In this document: one piece after another, positions 18,533-29,135 of the stretch | How the letters are laid out: the number at the start of each line of letters is the position of its first letter | Numbering within the stretch: the stretch's first letter is position 1 | NCBI RefSeq assembly: GCF_004342175.1 | Contig: NZ_SMAO01000007.1 | Coordinates: 1 to 64,000 of the forward strand | DNA from: Thiobaca trueperi | GTDB taxonomy: Bacteria > Pseudomonadota > Gammaproteobacteria > Chromatiales > Chromatiaceae | DNA length: 64,000 bases | Direction of reading: 5' to 3' | Position numbers and translations under genes: made by a program | Notes under the pieces: model-generated | The model's database searches: none | Told to the model about the DNA's origin: nothing | Seen by the model: only the letters and a program-made list of their open reading frames with translations

Positions 18533-18919
18533 TTACGCTATCTGTTCGCCAGTGCGTCGAATATGCTGATGCAGTTTGCGGTCGAATGTGAAGACCTCTT
18601 GCCCTTCGATTACGTGATAGGCCCACAGCAAGGTATCTACAAAGTCGAGGGTGCTGGTGCTGTAGCATTCAAGCGCCTTGAGAAAGATTGCGGGTTTGTC
18701 CAGGCTCACAAGTTTCTCATCCAGCAAACGACTGAGCTGTTGCTGAATGTCTTGCCGCTCGACTGCATACACTTTTTGCAGAACATAGATCACTTCGCAC
18801 GCCGCTTCCATCGGCAATGTCACCGTCTGTCGTTCAAGGATCTCGGCGGCCTTGGGCGAGAGTTCCGCGTGGTCGTCCAGAACATAGCGCAACACGATAT
18901 TGGCATCAACGAGGCTCAT
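18533..18919 (-). CDS. PIN-domain ribonuclease toxin (VapC-like)
   Basis: The 128-residue protein has the PIN nuclease layout: D5 in MSLVDANIVLRYV, a middle acidic residue in EAACEVIYVL, then LDFVDTLLWAYH and TFDRK with the remaining acidic residues. PIN toxins cleave tRNA or other RNA. It overlaps by 14 nt the small upstream gene on the same strand, which is the probable antitoxin, giving a complete type II pair. Confidence 0.88.
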   Translation of the reverse strand: MSLVDANIVLRYVLDDHAELSPKAAEILERQTVTLPMEAACEVIYVLQKVYAVERQDIQQQLSRLLDEKLVSLDKPAIFLKALECYSTSTLDFVDTLLWAYHVIEGQEVFTFDRKLHQHIRRTGEQIA

Positions 18920-19145
18920 GTTTTTCGCTCGCTGTCACCGGCCAGGCGTCTGGTTCCTGGGCGATCAAATCAGGCTGGGCATACTGTTTCAGGCAACCAC
19001 GCAAGCTGTGACTGCTCTTGACCGGTTGAATGCTTTGCGGCGCGGGCAGGACGATAATTTCGACCTCTCGTCCCCAAAAAAGCTCGGGCAATTGGATGTG
19101 AACGGTGCCATTTTCGACGGTTTGAATCTGACGGATCGCTTCCAT
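18906..19145 (-). CDS. Antitoxin partner of PIN toxin
   Basis: This 79-residue protein starts MEAIRQIQTVENGTVHIQLP. The N-terminal 40 residues look like a short beta-strand DNA-binding region followed by an acidic, proline-rich tail, as in VapB-type antitoxins. Identification rests mainly on position: its end overlaps the PIN toxin start by 14 nt. Family level is uncertain. Confidence 0.75.
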   Translation of the reverse strand: MEAIRQIQTVENGTVHIQLPELFWGREVEIIVLPAPQSIQPVKSSHSLRGCLKQYAQPDLIAQEPDAWPVTASEKHEPR

Positions 19146-19306
19146 TGTTGATACCTAGTGTGTTGTTTTGATTGACCATTTTGCATTGCAGGTGTGTTTT
19201 ATGAGTAAGGTTTTTTCCAGGTCGTGATGAATTCTTCCGGAGTCATATCACATCAGTCTGGTCGGTCAGGTTAGCTCAAAGGGCGTAACCCGACATGAAC
19301 GGCACG

Positions 19307-20692
19307 TTAAAACCGCTGCGTTTCAGGAAGAAAACGGGGCGCGGCAACGCTAACGAAGATCCCCCATGGATGACCCTGCCAGCTCCATGTTCCCTGTGGT
19401 GCGGCGGCCGTCTCCTGCCCCCGACACAGACAGATCCCGCCAACGGCGAGCAGCGATTCGTCCGCGAAGATCAAGGGCACATAGGGCCTCAGCCAGACGG
19501 GGATGCCGGCCTCCTGAAACAGCTTTTTCAGCGGACGCGCATGACCGGCGGCGCTGGTGCGGCAGCTCAACCCGGTCTGGCCGAAACGCACCACGAGCCT
19601 TTTCGGTTCGCTCTTCCCATCGACTGCCGGATGCCAGACCAGACGGCCCAGCCCGTGTGGCAATTCAAGCGTCGCGATCGCGTCGCCGACCGACCACTGG
19701 ATCTCGGTCGCGGGCGACGGTGGACAGGGTAACGGTGCGAGGACGAACAGCGCGTCGCGATAACGCCGCACCTCGCAGCCTGCCCAGGCAACCAGCGGGT
19801 TGGCGTCCGCGCGTGCGGGCAGGACTTCATCCAGAATGCGGTCGAGGTGCCGGGCATCCGGCGCGGCGAATCCGGCCTGTCTGATCCAGAGCCGCAGCGC
19901 CGCTTTCTGGAGTGCGCGATCAAGGCGCGACAGGGCGGGGATGTCGAGCGTTCCGGGACGTTCGCCGCGCAGACCGGCCAGCGTCTCGGCGGCCAGACGT
20001 TCGCTCAGTTCCGCTGCTTCGGCGCAATGGCTGGCGCTGCGCGCGAGGACGGTCGAGACCGCCGGCCAGCGTTCGCGCAGCAGCGGCAGGATACGATGAC
20101 GCAGATAGTTGCGATCCAGTGCCGTTTCGCCGTTGCTGGGGTCTTCGCTCCAGTCGAGTCCCTGAGCGCGGGCATAGACCGCCAGCGCATCGCGCGTGAC
20201 ATCGAGCAGGGGACGCAGCAGATGACCCGCTCCCAGCGGTGCGGCGAAGGGCATCGCCGCCAGACCCTGCACGCCGCTCCCGCGCAGCAGCGCCAGCAGC
20301 AGGGTTTCGGCCTGATCGTCCCGGTTGTGGGCGGTCAGCAGCAGATCGCCCGGCCCCAGCAGATCGACGAAGGCCCGATAGCGCGCCGCACGGGCGACGG
20401 CCTCGATGCTTGCACCGGGCGGCGGTTGCAGGTTTAGACGACGGATGAGGAGCGGGATCGCGAGCGCCTCGCAACGCGACGCACAGCGCGCGGCCCAGAG
20501 GCCGGAATCCGGGTGCAGACCGTGATCGATATGGACGGCATGCAGCGCACCGGGGAGCTGCGTGCGGATGGCTGCCGCAGCGGACAGGAGCACGCTCGAA
20601 TCGAGACCGCCGCTGAAGGCGATCCAGCAGCGTGGGGCAGAAGCAAAGGCGGCAAGCCTTGCCGCAAGCTGACCCGGATCGAAGCCGGACAT
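19307..20692 (-). CDS. tilS: tRNA(Ile)-lysidine synthase TilS
   Basis: From the ATG at 20692 (start MSGFDPGQLA) the protein has 461 residues. The PP-loop SGGLDSS (27-33) binds ATP, and the N-terminal region includes HIDHGLHPDSG and LTAHNRDDQAETLLLALLRG, diagnostic for TilS, which converts C34 of the AUA-reading tRNA(Ile) to lysidine. The C-terminal TilS domain is present (CRTSAAGHARPLKKLFQEAG). Essential enzyme, full length. An ACAGGATT repeat lies between it and the upstream accA. Confidence 0.95.
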   Translation of the reverse strand: MSGFDPGQLAARLAAFASAPRCWIAFSGGLDSSVLLSAAAAIRTQLPGALHAVHIDHGLHPDSGLWAARCASRCEALAIPLLIRRLNLQPPPGASIEAVARAARYRAFVDLLGPGDLLLTAHNRDDQAETLLLALLRGSGVQGLAAMPFAAPLGAGHLLRPLLDVTRDALAVYARAQGLDWSEDPSNGETALDRNYLRHRILPLLRERWPAVSTVLARSASHCAEAAELSERLAAETLAGLRGERPGTLDIPALSRLDRALQKAALRLWIRQAGFAAPDARHLDRILDEVLPARADANPLVAWAGCEVRRYRDALFVLAPLPCPPSPATEIQWSVGDAIATLELPHGLGRLVWHPAVDGKSEPKRLVVRFGQTGLSCRTSAAGHARPLKKLFQEAGIPVWLRPYVPLIFADESLLAVGGICLCRGQETAAAPQGTWSWQGHPWGIFVSVAAPRFLPETQRF

Positions 20693-20727
20693 ATCGCGCT
20701 CCTTCCGGGTCCGAACGATCAAATTGA

Positions 20728-20826
20728 GACAGGATTAACAGGATGATTCAAGATGAACAGGATTCCAAACAGGTCATAAAAACATCCTGTCAATCCTGAA
20801 AAATCCTGTTAATCCTGTCCATTCAG
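20728..20826. repeat. ACAGGATT-type inverted hairpin repeat
   Basis: Opposed tandem units (AGACAGGATTAACAGGATGA ... AATCCTGTTAATCCTGTCCA) with a short centre. It fills the gap between tilS and accA, both leftward, and could form a hairpin in the shared transcript. Confidence 0.85.
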
Positions 20827-20864
20827 GCCCGGATCATTGACACCGCACGATTTCGGAAATCGCC

Positions 20865-21821
<957 letters not shown>

Positions 21822-21865
21822 AGCACCCAGAGTCGTGATTGTCTGTTAAGAAAGATGGCGGGCGG

Positions 21866-22618
21866 TCAGCGCGTCCCGTCCCGCTCCAGCAACGCCTTGA
21901 GGCGTGCGATCTCGGCCTCCGCGCGCTCGGCGCGCTGCTGCGCGTCTGCCGCCGCCTGCCAGGCCGCTTCGGCATAGGTCGGCAGCAGGGTTCCGTCCGG
22001 CAGCGCCCAGCGCAGCCAGGTGCCGTCGAGACTCTGATACTCGCCCTGCCAGAGCACCAGCGTCAAACCCAGCAGTGGACTGTGCAGACGGCCCTGACCA
22101 TCGGGCTCAATGGGCTGATAGAGGCCATCGGTCAGACGAAAACCCGCCCGGTCGTCCTGATTGAAGGGGTCGAACCAGAAATATTCGGGTACCCGCATCA
22201 GATCCTGATAGATCGTCTTTTTCTCGCCCTTGTCCGCCGCCGCCGTGGTGGGCGAGAGCAGTTCGATCACCACGTCCGGCGCCTTGCCCTGCTCCCACAC
22301 CACCCAGCTTTTGCGCTCGCCGCGCGGCACGCCCAGCACCACAAAGACATCCGGCCCACGGAAATGCCGGCCCCGCGTCTGCTCCAGGCTGAAATAGACG
22401 AACATGTTGCCGTTCGTATAACCCTCGCCCCGCTCCTGCAACCAGCGGTCCAGGGCATCGATCAGGATGTCCATCTGCCATTTGTGGCGTTGCGTCTCCA
22501 TCGGCTCTCCGTCATCGCAGGGGAGTTCATCCTGGGTCGGCGGTGTCGGCGGCATCCATTCCGGCGGATAACCCTGCGGCCAGGGATCATCAGGCAGCAG
22601 TGATTGGGCCAGGGGCAT
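21866..22618 (-). CDS. Uma2 family protein (DUF820, PD-(D/E)XK nuclease fold)
   Basis: The 250-residue protein belongs to the Uma2/DUF820 family, predicted restriction-endonuclease-like proteins. Key parts are GPDVFVVLG, APDVVIELLSPTT (E in the catalytic position) and KGEKKTIYQDLMRVPEYFWFDP. A C-terminal coiled coil (EAAWQAAADAQQRAERAEAE) follows. The family is abundant in cyanobacteria and purple bacteria and its function is unproven. It is 44 nt upstream of accA on the same strand. Confidence 0.88.
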   Translation of the reverse strand: MPLAQSLLPDDPWPQGYPPEWMPPTPPTQDELPCDDGEPMETQRHKWQMDILIDALDRWLQERGEGYTNGNMFVYFSLEQTRGRHFRGPDVFVVLGVPRGERKSWVVWEQGKAPDVVIELLSPTTAAADKGEKKTIYQDLMRVPEYFWFDPFNQDDRAGFRLTDGLYQPIEPDGQGRLHSPLLGLTLVLWQGEYQSLDGTWLRWALPDGTLLPTYAEAAWQAAADAQQRAERAEAEIARLKALLERDGTR

Positions 22619-22658
22619 GAGATCTCTCCTCGCAATCTGACCAGCCTTGGCGGGTGGC

Positions 22659-23450
22659 TCAATCTAACGCAGCCGATGCCCCGAGTACAGTTTGACCCGA
22701 GCGGAGCAGGCGTTCCAGCCAGCTTTCGACCTGTGTCCAGGCGCCGTTGAGTGCTTCGCGGAACTGATCGAAGGTGCCGTGCAGATCGACCAGGGATTCC
22801 GTCTGGATCCGCTCCAGCCACATATCCGCTGGCGGCGCCAGCCACCAGAGCGCCAGGACGGCCATGAACATGACGAAGCTGCTCCAGGGACTGGCGAGAC
22901 TGAATAGCTTGAGCGCCGTGCCGAATGAGCGTTTGATTTTGCGATTGAAGAGATCGACGCTGTAAAACTCATCCAGACACAGATGGGTGAGATAGCCGAT
23001 GCCCACCATCAGACCCGCGAGCCAGGATAGTTCCGGCGACTGCCGCCACAGCCAGTAGGCGATATTGGTCACCGCCAGCGCCACCGCCGCGATTGCCAGC
23101 CAGGAATGCCAGATCCCGCGATGCACGGTCAGACGCGAAAAGATCTCGAAAAAGCCATAGCGCACGCTGAGAAAGACGCCGCCCCAGATCAGCGCGAGTT
23201 CCAGCGGCAGGAAGCGGCCGGTCAGCGGCAGCGTCATGATGAAGGCCAGCACCGCGCCGAGCGCGCTGAAGAGCGCATTGCTCGGTCGGGAGGTCTTGAG
23301 GTCGATATCCGGCAGCAGACTGCCGACGACACCGAGCGTGAAATAAGGCAGCGCCTGCCCCGCCTGGACCAGCCCCGCCGTATGCAGGCCAAGCGTGGTG
23401 ACGGCGCTTACCAGGATGCCGACATTGAGATGCGTCTGAAAATTGGCCAT
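22659..23450 (-). CDS. YdjM-like membrane-bound metal-dependent hydrolase (DUF457)
   Basis: This 263-residue membrane protein has the YdjM/DUF457 pattern: an N-terminal TH-LNVG motif, GSLLPDIDLKTSRPSN, a histidine in TVHRGIWHSW and LTHLCLDEFYSVDLF, plus four to five hydrophobic segments. The His/Asp residues suggest a metal site. The E. coli homologue YdjM is SOS-inducible, but its biochemical role is not established. Upstream is a GAAGC hairpin array. Confidence 0.87.
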   Translation of the reverse strand: MANFQTHLNVGILVSAVTTLGLHTAGLVQAGQALPYFTLGVVGSLLPDIDLKTSRPSNALFSALGAVLAFIMTLPLTGRFLPLELALIWGGVFLSVRYGFFEIFSRLTVHRGIWHSWLAIAAVALAVTNIAYWLWRQSPELSWLAGLMVGIGYLTHLCLDEFYSVDLFNRKIKRSFGTALKLFSLASPWSSFVMFMAVLALWWLAPPADMWLERIQTESLVDLHGTFDQFREALNGAWTQVESWLERLLRSGQTVLGASAALD

Positions 23451-23561
23451 GCCGGGTTGATCGATCCGAAGCGGTTCGCGCGCCGCCGTCGGCGCGGAAA
23501 GGTCGCAAGGTTACAGGATTGGCGCGACGAAGCGCAGATCGCATGAACAATGCCAGCGGAA

Positions 23562-23720
23562 TTCTCTGGTCTCTGGTCACGAAGCTCCCGCTTCGTGACC
23601 TCAGCGATGAAGCTCTGCTTCACGAGTCCGCCTGCGCCTGGATCGATCTGGGTGCTCTCCACGGATTCGCGAAGCGGAGCTTCGTCTCGCGGGTGACGAA
23701 GCCGGAGCTTCGTCACCAGG
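23562..23720. repeat. GAAGC hairpin repeat array
   Basis: Same series of inverted repeats as at 16769-16907, with one more at the right end: GTCACGAAGC/GCTTCGTGAC, TGAAGC/GCTTCA, CGCGAAGCGGAGCTTCG and GTGACGAAGC/GCTTCGTCAC. Spacers such as GGATCGATCTG are shared by both loci. It lies between divergent ydjM-like and aguB-like genes; the gap of 364 nt has no other visible content. Confidence 0.82.
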
Positions 23721-23814
23721 TTCGCATCGTCACCCGGTCGAACTGGCAACTTCTTCTGACACGAAATGCACGGATAATAGCCACCCTCAATCGTCACCCA
23801 CAGGTCTTCGCGTC

Positions 23815-24705
23815 ATGTCCCGGACATCCTTGAACATTGCACTCATCCAGCAGTCCGACCAGGGCAGCGCCGCCGCCAATCTCGATGACTGCGAGGCCGC
23901 CATCCGCGCCGCCTCGATTCGCGGGTGCAATCTGGTGCTGCTGCAAGAGCTGCACAACGGTCCCTATTTCTGCCAGACCGAAGACCCCGCGCTCTTCGAT
24001 CTGGCCGAGCCGATCCCCGGCCCCACCACTGAGCGTCTGAGCGGGCTGGCGCGCGAACTGGAACTGGTCATCGTCGGCTCGCTGTTCGAGCGCCGCGCGC
24101 CGGGGCTCTATCACAACACCGCCGTGGTGCTGGACAGCGACGGCTCGCTCGCCGGGATCTATCGCAAGATGCACATCCCCGACGATCCCGGCTATTACGA
24201 GAAGTTCTATTTCACCCCCGGTGATCTGGGTTTCAACCCGGTCGATACCGCCGTCGGGCGTCTTGGCGTGCTGGTGTGCTGGGATCAATGGTTCCCGGAA
24301 GCCGCCCGCCTGATGGCGCTGGCCGGCGCGCAACTGCTGCTCTATCCCACCGCCATCGGCTGGGATCCCAAGGACACCCCGGACGAACAGGCCCGTCAGC
24401 TCGACGCCTGGATCACCATCCAGCGCAGCCACGCCATCGCCAACGGACTGACCATCGCCGCCTGCAACCGTGTCGGCTTCGAGCCGGACCCGAGCGGCAT
24501 CACCTCCGGCGCGCGCTTCTGGGGTAACTCGTTCATCTGCGGCCCGCAGGGTGAGATCCTGGCCCGCGCCGATGATCAATCGCCCAAGCTGCTGGTGGCC
24601 GAGGTCGATCTCGCCCGCACCGAACAGGTCCGCCGCGTCTGGCCCTTTCTGCGCGACCGGCGGATCGATGCCTATGGCGATCTGGGGCGGCGCTATCGGG
24701 ATTGA
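23815..24705 (+). CDS. aguB: N-carbamoylputrescine amidase / carbon-nitrogen hydrolase
   Basis: The 296-residue nitrilase-superfamily enzyme hydrolyses N-carbamoylputrescine to putrescine, CO2 and ammonia in the agmatine route. The catalytic triad is visible: E45 in LLQELHNGPYF, the lysine in IYRKMHIPDDPGYYEKFYF, and the cysteine in VLVCWDQWFPEAARLMAL. The HIPDDPGYYEKFYFTPGD stretch is typical of AguB. The agmatine deiminase gene aguA is not adjacent. The gene precedes gpmI on the same strand by 74 nt. Confidence 0.92.
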   Translation: MSRTSLNIALIQQSDQGSAAANLDDCEAAIRAASIRGCNLVLLQELHNGPYFCQTEDPALFDLAEPIPGPTTERLSGLARELELVIVGSLFERRAPGLYHNTAVVLDSDGSLAGIYRKMHIPDDPGYYEKFYFTPGDLGFNPVDTAVGRLGVLVCWDQWFPEAARLMALAGAQLLLYPTAIGWDPKDTPDEQARQLDAWITIQRSHAIANGLTIAACNRVGFEPDPSGITSGARFWGNSFICGPQGEILARADDQSPKLLVAEVDLARTEQVRRVWPFLRDRRIDAYGDLGRRYRD

Positions 24706-24779
24706 GCACGCCGCGCTGCAAATATCCCGGGAAACAGGTCACAATAGTCTCTTTTGCGCCGTGCCCGAGGCTTGCAGCC

Positions 24780-26327
24780 ATGAGTGAAACCATGAACAAC
24801 GTCCCCCGCCGTCCGGTGGTCCTGATCATCCTGGACGGCGTCGGGGTGAATCCGGCCAAGGCCAACAACGCCGTCGCACTGGCCCGCACGCCGAATCTGG
24901 ATCGCTATTTTTCGCATCAGCCGCATACATCCATCCAGGCGTCCGGGCTGGCGGTCGGTCTGCCGGACGGACAGATGGGCAACTCGGAGGTTGGGCACAT
25001 GTCGCTCGGCTCGGGCTGCGTGGTGCGTCAGGATCTGGTGCTGATCGATCAGGCGATCAGTGATCGCGGCTTTTTTACAAATTCCGTGCTGGTGGACGCC
25101 GCCAAAGCTGCCGCCGCGCAGGGCAGACCGATTCATCTCATGGGTCTGGTGTCGGATGGCGGCGTGCACAGTCATGTCGAGCATCTCGCCGCGCTCATCC
25201 GGCTCTGTCAGGAGCAGGGCGCGCGGCCCATGGTTCATTTCTTTGCCGATGGGCGCGACACGCCGCCGCGTTCGGCGCTGAGTTATCTCAAGTGTTTCGA
25301 TCAGGCGCTGGACGCCGCAGGCGGTCAGGTTGCGACGGTCTCCGGGCGCTATTACGCGATGGACCGCGACAACCGCTGGGAGCGCACCGAACTGGCGTGG
25401 CGGGCGATGGTGGATGGCGAGGGTCGCCGCGCCGCCAGCGCACGCGAGGCCATCGAAGCGGCCTATGCGGTGGGCGAGGATGACGAGTTCATCCGTCCGA
25501 CCATCATCGATGGGGCCGATCTGATCCGTGACGGCGACCAGGTCATCCATATCAATTTCCGCAAGGATCGCCCGCGCCAACTGGTCTCGGCCTTCTTCCA
25601 GCCGGATTTCGACCATTTCGACCGGCGCGGCGTCAACGGGGTCAAAGTGACCTGCATGATGGAATACGATCAGTGGTACGGTCTGCCGTTCGCCTTCGAT
25701 CACGACATGCCCAAGACCTCGCTCGGACAGATCCTGAGCGACGGCGGTCTGACCCAGTTCCATTGCGCCGAGACCGAGAAATACGCCCATGTCACCTTTT
25801 TCTTCAATGGGGGACGTGACGAGCCCTTCCCCGGCGAGGAACGGGCGCTGATTCCATCCCCCAAGGTCGCGACCTACGACCTGCAACCCGAGATGAGCGC
25901 GCCAGCGGTGGCCGATGCGGTGATCGAGGCCATCCAGCGCCGTACCTTTCCCTTCATCGTGGTCAATTTCGCCAATGGCGACATGGTCGGGCACACCGCC
26001 GTGCGCGAGGCGGTGATCGCCGCCGTCGAGGCGCTGGACCGCGAGGCCGGGCGGGTGATCGAGGCGGCGGTTGCGGCGGGCTATTCGGTGATCCTGACCG
26101 CCGATCATGGCAACTGCGACGAGCTGGTCGATCCGGTCACTGGCGAGCCCCACACCCAGCACAGCCTTTATCCGGTGCCCTGCCTGGTCATCGACGAAAC
26201 ACCCTGGAGGCTCTCCATCGGCGGCGGGATCGCGGACATTGCACCCACCGTGCTGCATCTGATGGGTCTGCCGATTCCGGATGTCATGGATGGCCGTTCG
26301 CTGCTGCTCGGCCCGGCGACGGTCTGA
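24780..26327 (+). CDS. gpmI: 2,3-bisphosphoglycerate-independent phosphoglycerate mutase
   Basis: From the ATG at 24780 (start [10 protein letters not shown]) the enzyme has 515 residues. It interconverts 3- and 2-phosphoglycerate in glycolysis using two Mn ions. The catalytic serine is in [16 protein letters not shown], and metal ligands are in [21 protein letters not shown] and [10 protein letters not shown]. Full length. The upstream in-frame codons back to 24702 lie in the aguB stop region and are rejected. thyA follows after 5 nt. Confidence 0.96.
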   Translation: MSETMNNVPRRPVVLIILDGVGVNPAKANNAVALARTPNLDRYFSHQPHTSIQASGLAVGLPDGQMGNSEVGHMSLGSGCVVRQDLVLIDQAISDRGFFTNSVLVDAAKAAAAQGRPIHLMGLVSDGGVHSHVEHLAALIRLCQEQGARPMVHFFADGRDTPPRSALSYLKCFDQALDAAGGQVATVSGRYYAMDRDNRWERTELAWRAMVDGEGRRAASAREAIEAAYAVGEDDEFIRPTIIDGADLIRDGDQVIHINFRKDRPRQLVSAFFQPDFDHFDRRGVNGVKVTCMMEYDQWYGLPFAFDHDMPKTSLGQILSDGGLTQFHCAETEKYAHVTFFFNGGRDEPFPGEERALIPSPKVATYDLQPEMSAPAVADAVIEAIQRRTFPFIVVNFANGDMVGHTAVREAVIAAVEALDREAGRVIEAAVAAGYSVILTADHGNCDELVDPVTGEPHTQHSLYPVPCLVIDETPWRLSIGGGIADIAPTVLHLMGLPIPDVMDGRSLLLGPATV

Positions 26328-26332
26328 GCGAC

Positions 26333-27172
26333 ATGCAGGTTTATCTTGATCTGCTGCGCGATGTGATCGACACCGGCATCGACAAGGGCGACCGCACCGG
26401 CGTTGGCACGCGCTCGGTCTTCGGGCGGCAGGTCCGTTTCGATCTGCGCGCCGGCTTCCCGCTGCTGACGACCAAGCGGGTGCACATCAAAAGCGTGGTG
26501 GCGGAACTGCTGTGGTTCCTGTCCGGTTCGACCGACAACCGGGTGCTGCAAGGGCAGGGCGTCGGCATCTGGGACGAATGGGCCGCCGAAGACGGCGCGC
26601 TCGGTCCCATCTATGGCGCCCAATGGCGAAGCTGGACCTGTCCCGATGGTCGGGTGATCGATCAGCTTGCCGAGCTGATTGCGACCATCCGTGCCCGTCC
26701 CGATTCGCGTCGGCTGCTGGTCACGGCCTGGAACCCGGCGGACCTGCCGGACGAGTCGGTCAGTCCGCAGGCGAACGTGCGCGCCGGGCGCATGGCGCTC
26801 GCCCCCTGTCACTGTCTCTTTCAGTTCTACGTGAGCGATGGCCGGCTGTCCTGTCAGCTCTATCAGCGCAGCGCCGATCTCTTTCTCGGCGTGCCCTTCA
26901 ACATCGCCAGCTATGCGCTGCTGACGCATCTGATCGCGCAGCAATGCGACCTGGAAGTGGGCGAGTTCGTCCACACCTTCGGCGATCTGCACCTGTACCG
27001 CAATCATCTGACGGATGACATCGTCTTTGCGCAGCTTGGACGCGAACCGCGCCCCTTGCCGACCCTGCGTCTGGCGCGCCGACCCACGAGCCTCTTCGAC
27101 TATCACGCCGAGGACATCCTGATCGATGGCTATGACCCGCACCCGGCCATTCGCGCGCCGATTGCGGTTTGA
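26333..27172 (+). CDS. thyA: Thymidylate synthase ThyA
   Basis: The 279-residue enzyme methylates dUMP to dTMP using methylenetetrahydrofolate. It shows [22 protein letters not shown], the nucleophilic cysteine in [12 protein letters not shown], and [20 protein letters not shown]. Length is close to the 264-283 residues of the family. It starts 5 nt after gpmI and is probably co-transcribed with it. Confidence 0.97.
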   Translation: MQVYLDLLRDVIDTGIDKGDRTGVGTRSVFGRQVRFDLRAGFPLLTTKRVHIKSVVAELLWFLSGSTDNRVLQGQGVGIWDEWAAEDGALGPIYGAQWRSWTCPDGRVIDQLAELIATIRARPDSRRLLVTAWNPADLPDESVSPQANVRAGRMALAPCHCLFQFYVSDGRLSCQLYQRSADLFLGVPFNIASYALLTHLIAQQCDLEVGEFVHTFGDLHLYRNHLTDDIVFAQLGREPRPLPTLRLARRPTSLFDYHAEDILIDGYDPHPAIRAPIAV

Positions 27173-27208
27173 TTCAATTCCTGCAACCTGTTGACCACCG
27201 GATCTCTC

Positions 27209-28216
27209 ATGGACCTATTGCTGACCGCGTTCTTCGATTACGGACTCTTTCTTGCCAAGACGCTGACCCTTTTGCTCGGAATCGCTGCGCTCATCGTTCT
27301 GATCCTGCGTATTCGTCAGGGTGGCGATCGCGGGGAGCAGCTTGAAGTCACCGATCTCAACCAGCGCTACCGCGAGCTGACCGATGCGCTCAAGGAATTC
27401 TCGCTGCCGAAAAAGGCTTACAAAACCTATGTCAAGGCCGAGCGCAAGCGCGACAAGGAGCGCGACAAGGCCGAAGAGTCCGCGCGCAAGCGTCTCTTCG
27501 TCATCGAGTTCAATGGCGACATCCGCGCCAGCGAAGTGGCGGCGCTGCGGGTGCTGGTGACGGCGCTGCTGCTGGAGGCGGGCGAGGGCGACGAGGTGCT
27601 GGTGCGGCTCGACAACGCGGGCGGCATGGTCAGCGAGCATGGGCTCGCCGCCTCACAACTGGCGCGTCTGCGGGCGAAGGGCATTCCGCTGACGGTTGCG
27701 GTCGATAAGGTCGCCGCCAGCGGCGGTTATCTCATGGCCTGCGTCGCCGATCGCATCATCGCCGCGCCCTTCGCGGTGCTGGGGTCGATTGGCGTGCTTG
27801 CCGAACTGCCCAATTTCCACCGTCTGCTCAACCGTTACGGGGTCGATTTCGAGCTGCACACGGCGGGCGAATACAAACGCACCCTGACCCTCTTCGGCGA
27901 GAACACCGACGAGGGCCGGCAGAAACTGCGCGAACAGCTGGAAGAGACCCATCGTCTGTTCAAGAGCTTCGTCGCCGAATACCGCCCCGCGCTCGATCTG
28001 GAGCGGGTCGCCACCGGCGAATACTGGCATGGACAGCGCGCTGTGGAACTGGGTCTGGTGGACGCCATTCAGACCAGCGATGACTATCTGCTGGCCGCGA
28101 GCAGCGAAAAGGATCTGCTGAAACTCAAATACCGCGCCCACAAAAAACCCATCGAACGGCTGCTGTCGAGCATCCAGGCGATGCTGGAGCGGGCGTTTGC
28201 GACCTGGCGGGGTTAG
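27209..28216 (+). CDS. sohB: SohB family inner-membrane serine protease (S49)
   Basis: From the ATG at 27209 (start MDLLLTAFFDYG) the protein has 335 residues, with an N-terminal membrane helix and a charged linker (KRDKERDKAEESARKRLF). The S49 peptidase domain has the catalytic serine in KVAASGGYLMACVAD and lysine in TAGEYKRTLTLFGENTDEG. SohB is a SppA-like membrane protease of the cell envelope. It is followed by a hairpin and by a boundary to AT-rich accessory DNA. Confidence 0.92.
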   Translation: MDLLLTAFFDYGLFLAKTLTLLLGIAALIVLILRIRQGGDRGEQLEVTDLNQRYRELTDALKEFSLPKKAYKTYVKAERKRDKERDKAEESARKRLFVIEFNGDIRASEVAALRVLVTALLLEAGEGDEVLVRLDNAGGMVSEHGLAASQLARLRAKGIPLTVAVDKVAASGGYLMACVADRIIAAPFAVLGSIGVLAELPNFHRLLNRYGVDFELHTAGEYKRTLTLFGENTDEGRQKLREQLEETHRLFKSFVAEYRPALDLERVATGEYWHGQRAVELGLVDAIQTSDDYLLAASSEKDLLKLKYRAHKKPIERLLSSIQAMLERAFATWRG

Positions 28217-28225
28217 GCTTGATGT

Positions 28226-28249
28226 GTGGACTCTGGCGTTGGAGTCCAC
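28226..28249 (+). terminator. Hairpin after sohB (possible terminator)
   Basis: A perfect 8-bp stem GTGGACTC/GAGTCCAC with an 8-nt loop starts 9 nt after the sohB stop. No T-run follows, so termination would be non-canonical; it could also protect the transcript end. Confidence 0.45.
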
Positions 28250-28275
28250 GGAAAGAGGTGATGTCCGTGCTGGTT

Positions 28276-28496
28276 TTTTTAGGTTACTGGCTGGGCGGTT
28301 GTTCCGGTTGCTGAAGTGTTTGCTCGTTTACCGAAATGACGCATGAGAGAGGGTGTCAGTATGTGCTGCTGTAACGCATTGATGGAAATATTTTTCAGGC
28401 GGCAAGAGATGTGGTTATCAGTCTTGGATGTCATGGGTGACGCTTAATGTTGCTGATTTAGGCGTCAATTTGAGGTCTAATTTGGTAGTTAGCCGC
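28276..28496 (+). repeat. Accessory-gene leader repeat, copy 1
   Basis: This shares, with 38752-39094 and 51898-52246, the series GCTGGGCGG..., ACGAAATGACGCAT, the palindrome-like CAGTATGTGCTG (28357-28368), ATTGATGGAAATATTTTTCAGG and GATTTAGGCGTCAATTT. Copies 1 and 3 match up to GTAGTTA and then diverge. It is shorter at the left than the other copies. It occupies the 319-nt gap between sohB and an AT-rich two-gene operon. Confidence 0.8.
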
Positions 28497-28535
28497 GCGA
28501 ATGCTTTGCGTATTTTTATTTAAAAAGAACATATT

Positions 28536-29135
28536 ATGACCGATGATGATCTTAAAAAGATACTTCTAGATGGTGATCTCGAAGAGTTTGTTGATTCGAT
28601 TGTTCTTTCTAAGGAATCAACTCATTTTCCAACTGAAAAAGTATGCATGGTAGCCGAAGTACTAAAAGCAAAATTTGCCATCGAGATAATGCCAGCTCAG
28701 ATATATGTTGTCGGTTCAGCGAAAATTGGCTTTGGGATTTTTCAGAAACGAACGCGGGAGGGAAGCATCTTACCTGCATTTCGGCCTTTCCGTGCAGAGT
28801 CTGATATTGATCTGGCAGTAGTTTGTCCAAAATTATTTGAACTTATTTGGGATGAACTTTCCACATACGCAAACAAAATGCCATCAATTCCGTGGGATTC
28901 GGGTCGGCTTGGTGATTACATGGTATATGGCTGGCTCCGTCCAGATCATTTTCCAAGGCATGTGCGTCTACGACGATGCGACGATTGGTGGGACGTTTTC
29001 CACGGATTATCCGCAGATAGTCGTTTGGGGCGTCGATCCATTCGGGCTGCGCTATATCATTCCTTTGAGCATTTAAGAAGATATCAATTACGTGGGATCA
29101 ATCAATGCAGGCTCTCACTGGAGGCTAGACGGTGA
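28536..29135 (+). CDS. Nucleotidyltransferase-fold protein (partner of DUF262)
   Basis: The 199-residue protein has the nucleotidyltransferase signature: V-V-G60-S61-AKIGFG followed by RAESDIDLAVV with D90 and D92 as likely metal ligands. The C-terminal part (GDYMVYGWLRPDHFP, RRCDDWWDVFHGLSA, RRSIRAALYHSFEHLRRYQLRG) resembles a conserved tail of defence-island nucleotidyltransferases. Its substrate is unknown. It overlaps the DUF262 gene by 4 nt (GTGA), so the two are translated together. It is markedly AT-rich compared with its neighbours, pointing to recent transfer. Confidence 0.8.
   Translation: MTDDDLKKILLDGDLEEFVDSIVLSKESTHFPTEKVCMVAEVLKAKFAIEIMPAQIYVVGSAKIGFGIFQKRTREGSILPAFRPFRAESDIDLAVVCPKLFELIWDELSTYANKMPSIPWDSGRLGDYMVYGWLRPDHFPRHVRLRRCDDWWDVFHGLSADSRLGRRSIRAALYHSFEHLRRYQLRGINQCRLSLEARR

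Noticed and set aside
24693-26258. 521-residue open frame opposite gpmI
   Set aside because: gpmI has complete catalytic motifs; the opposing frame is low-complexity and unsupported.
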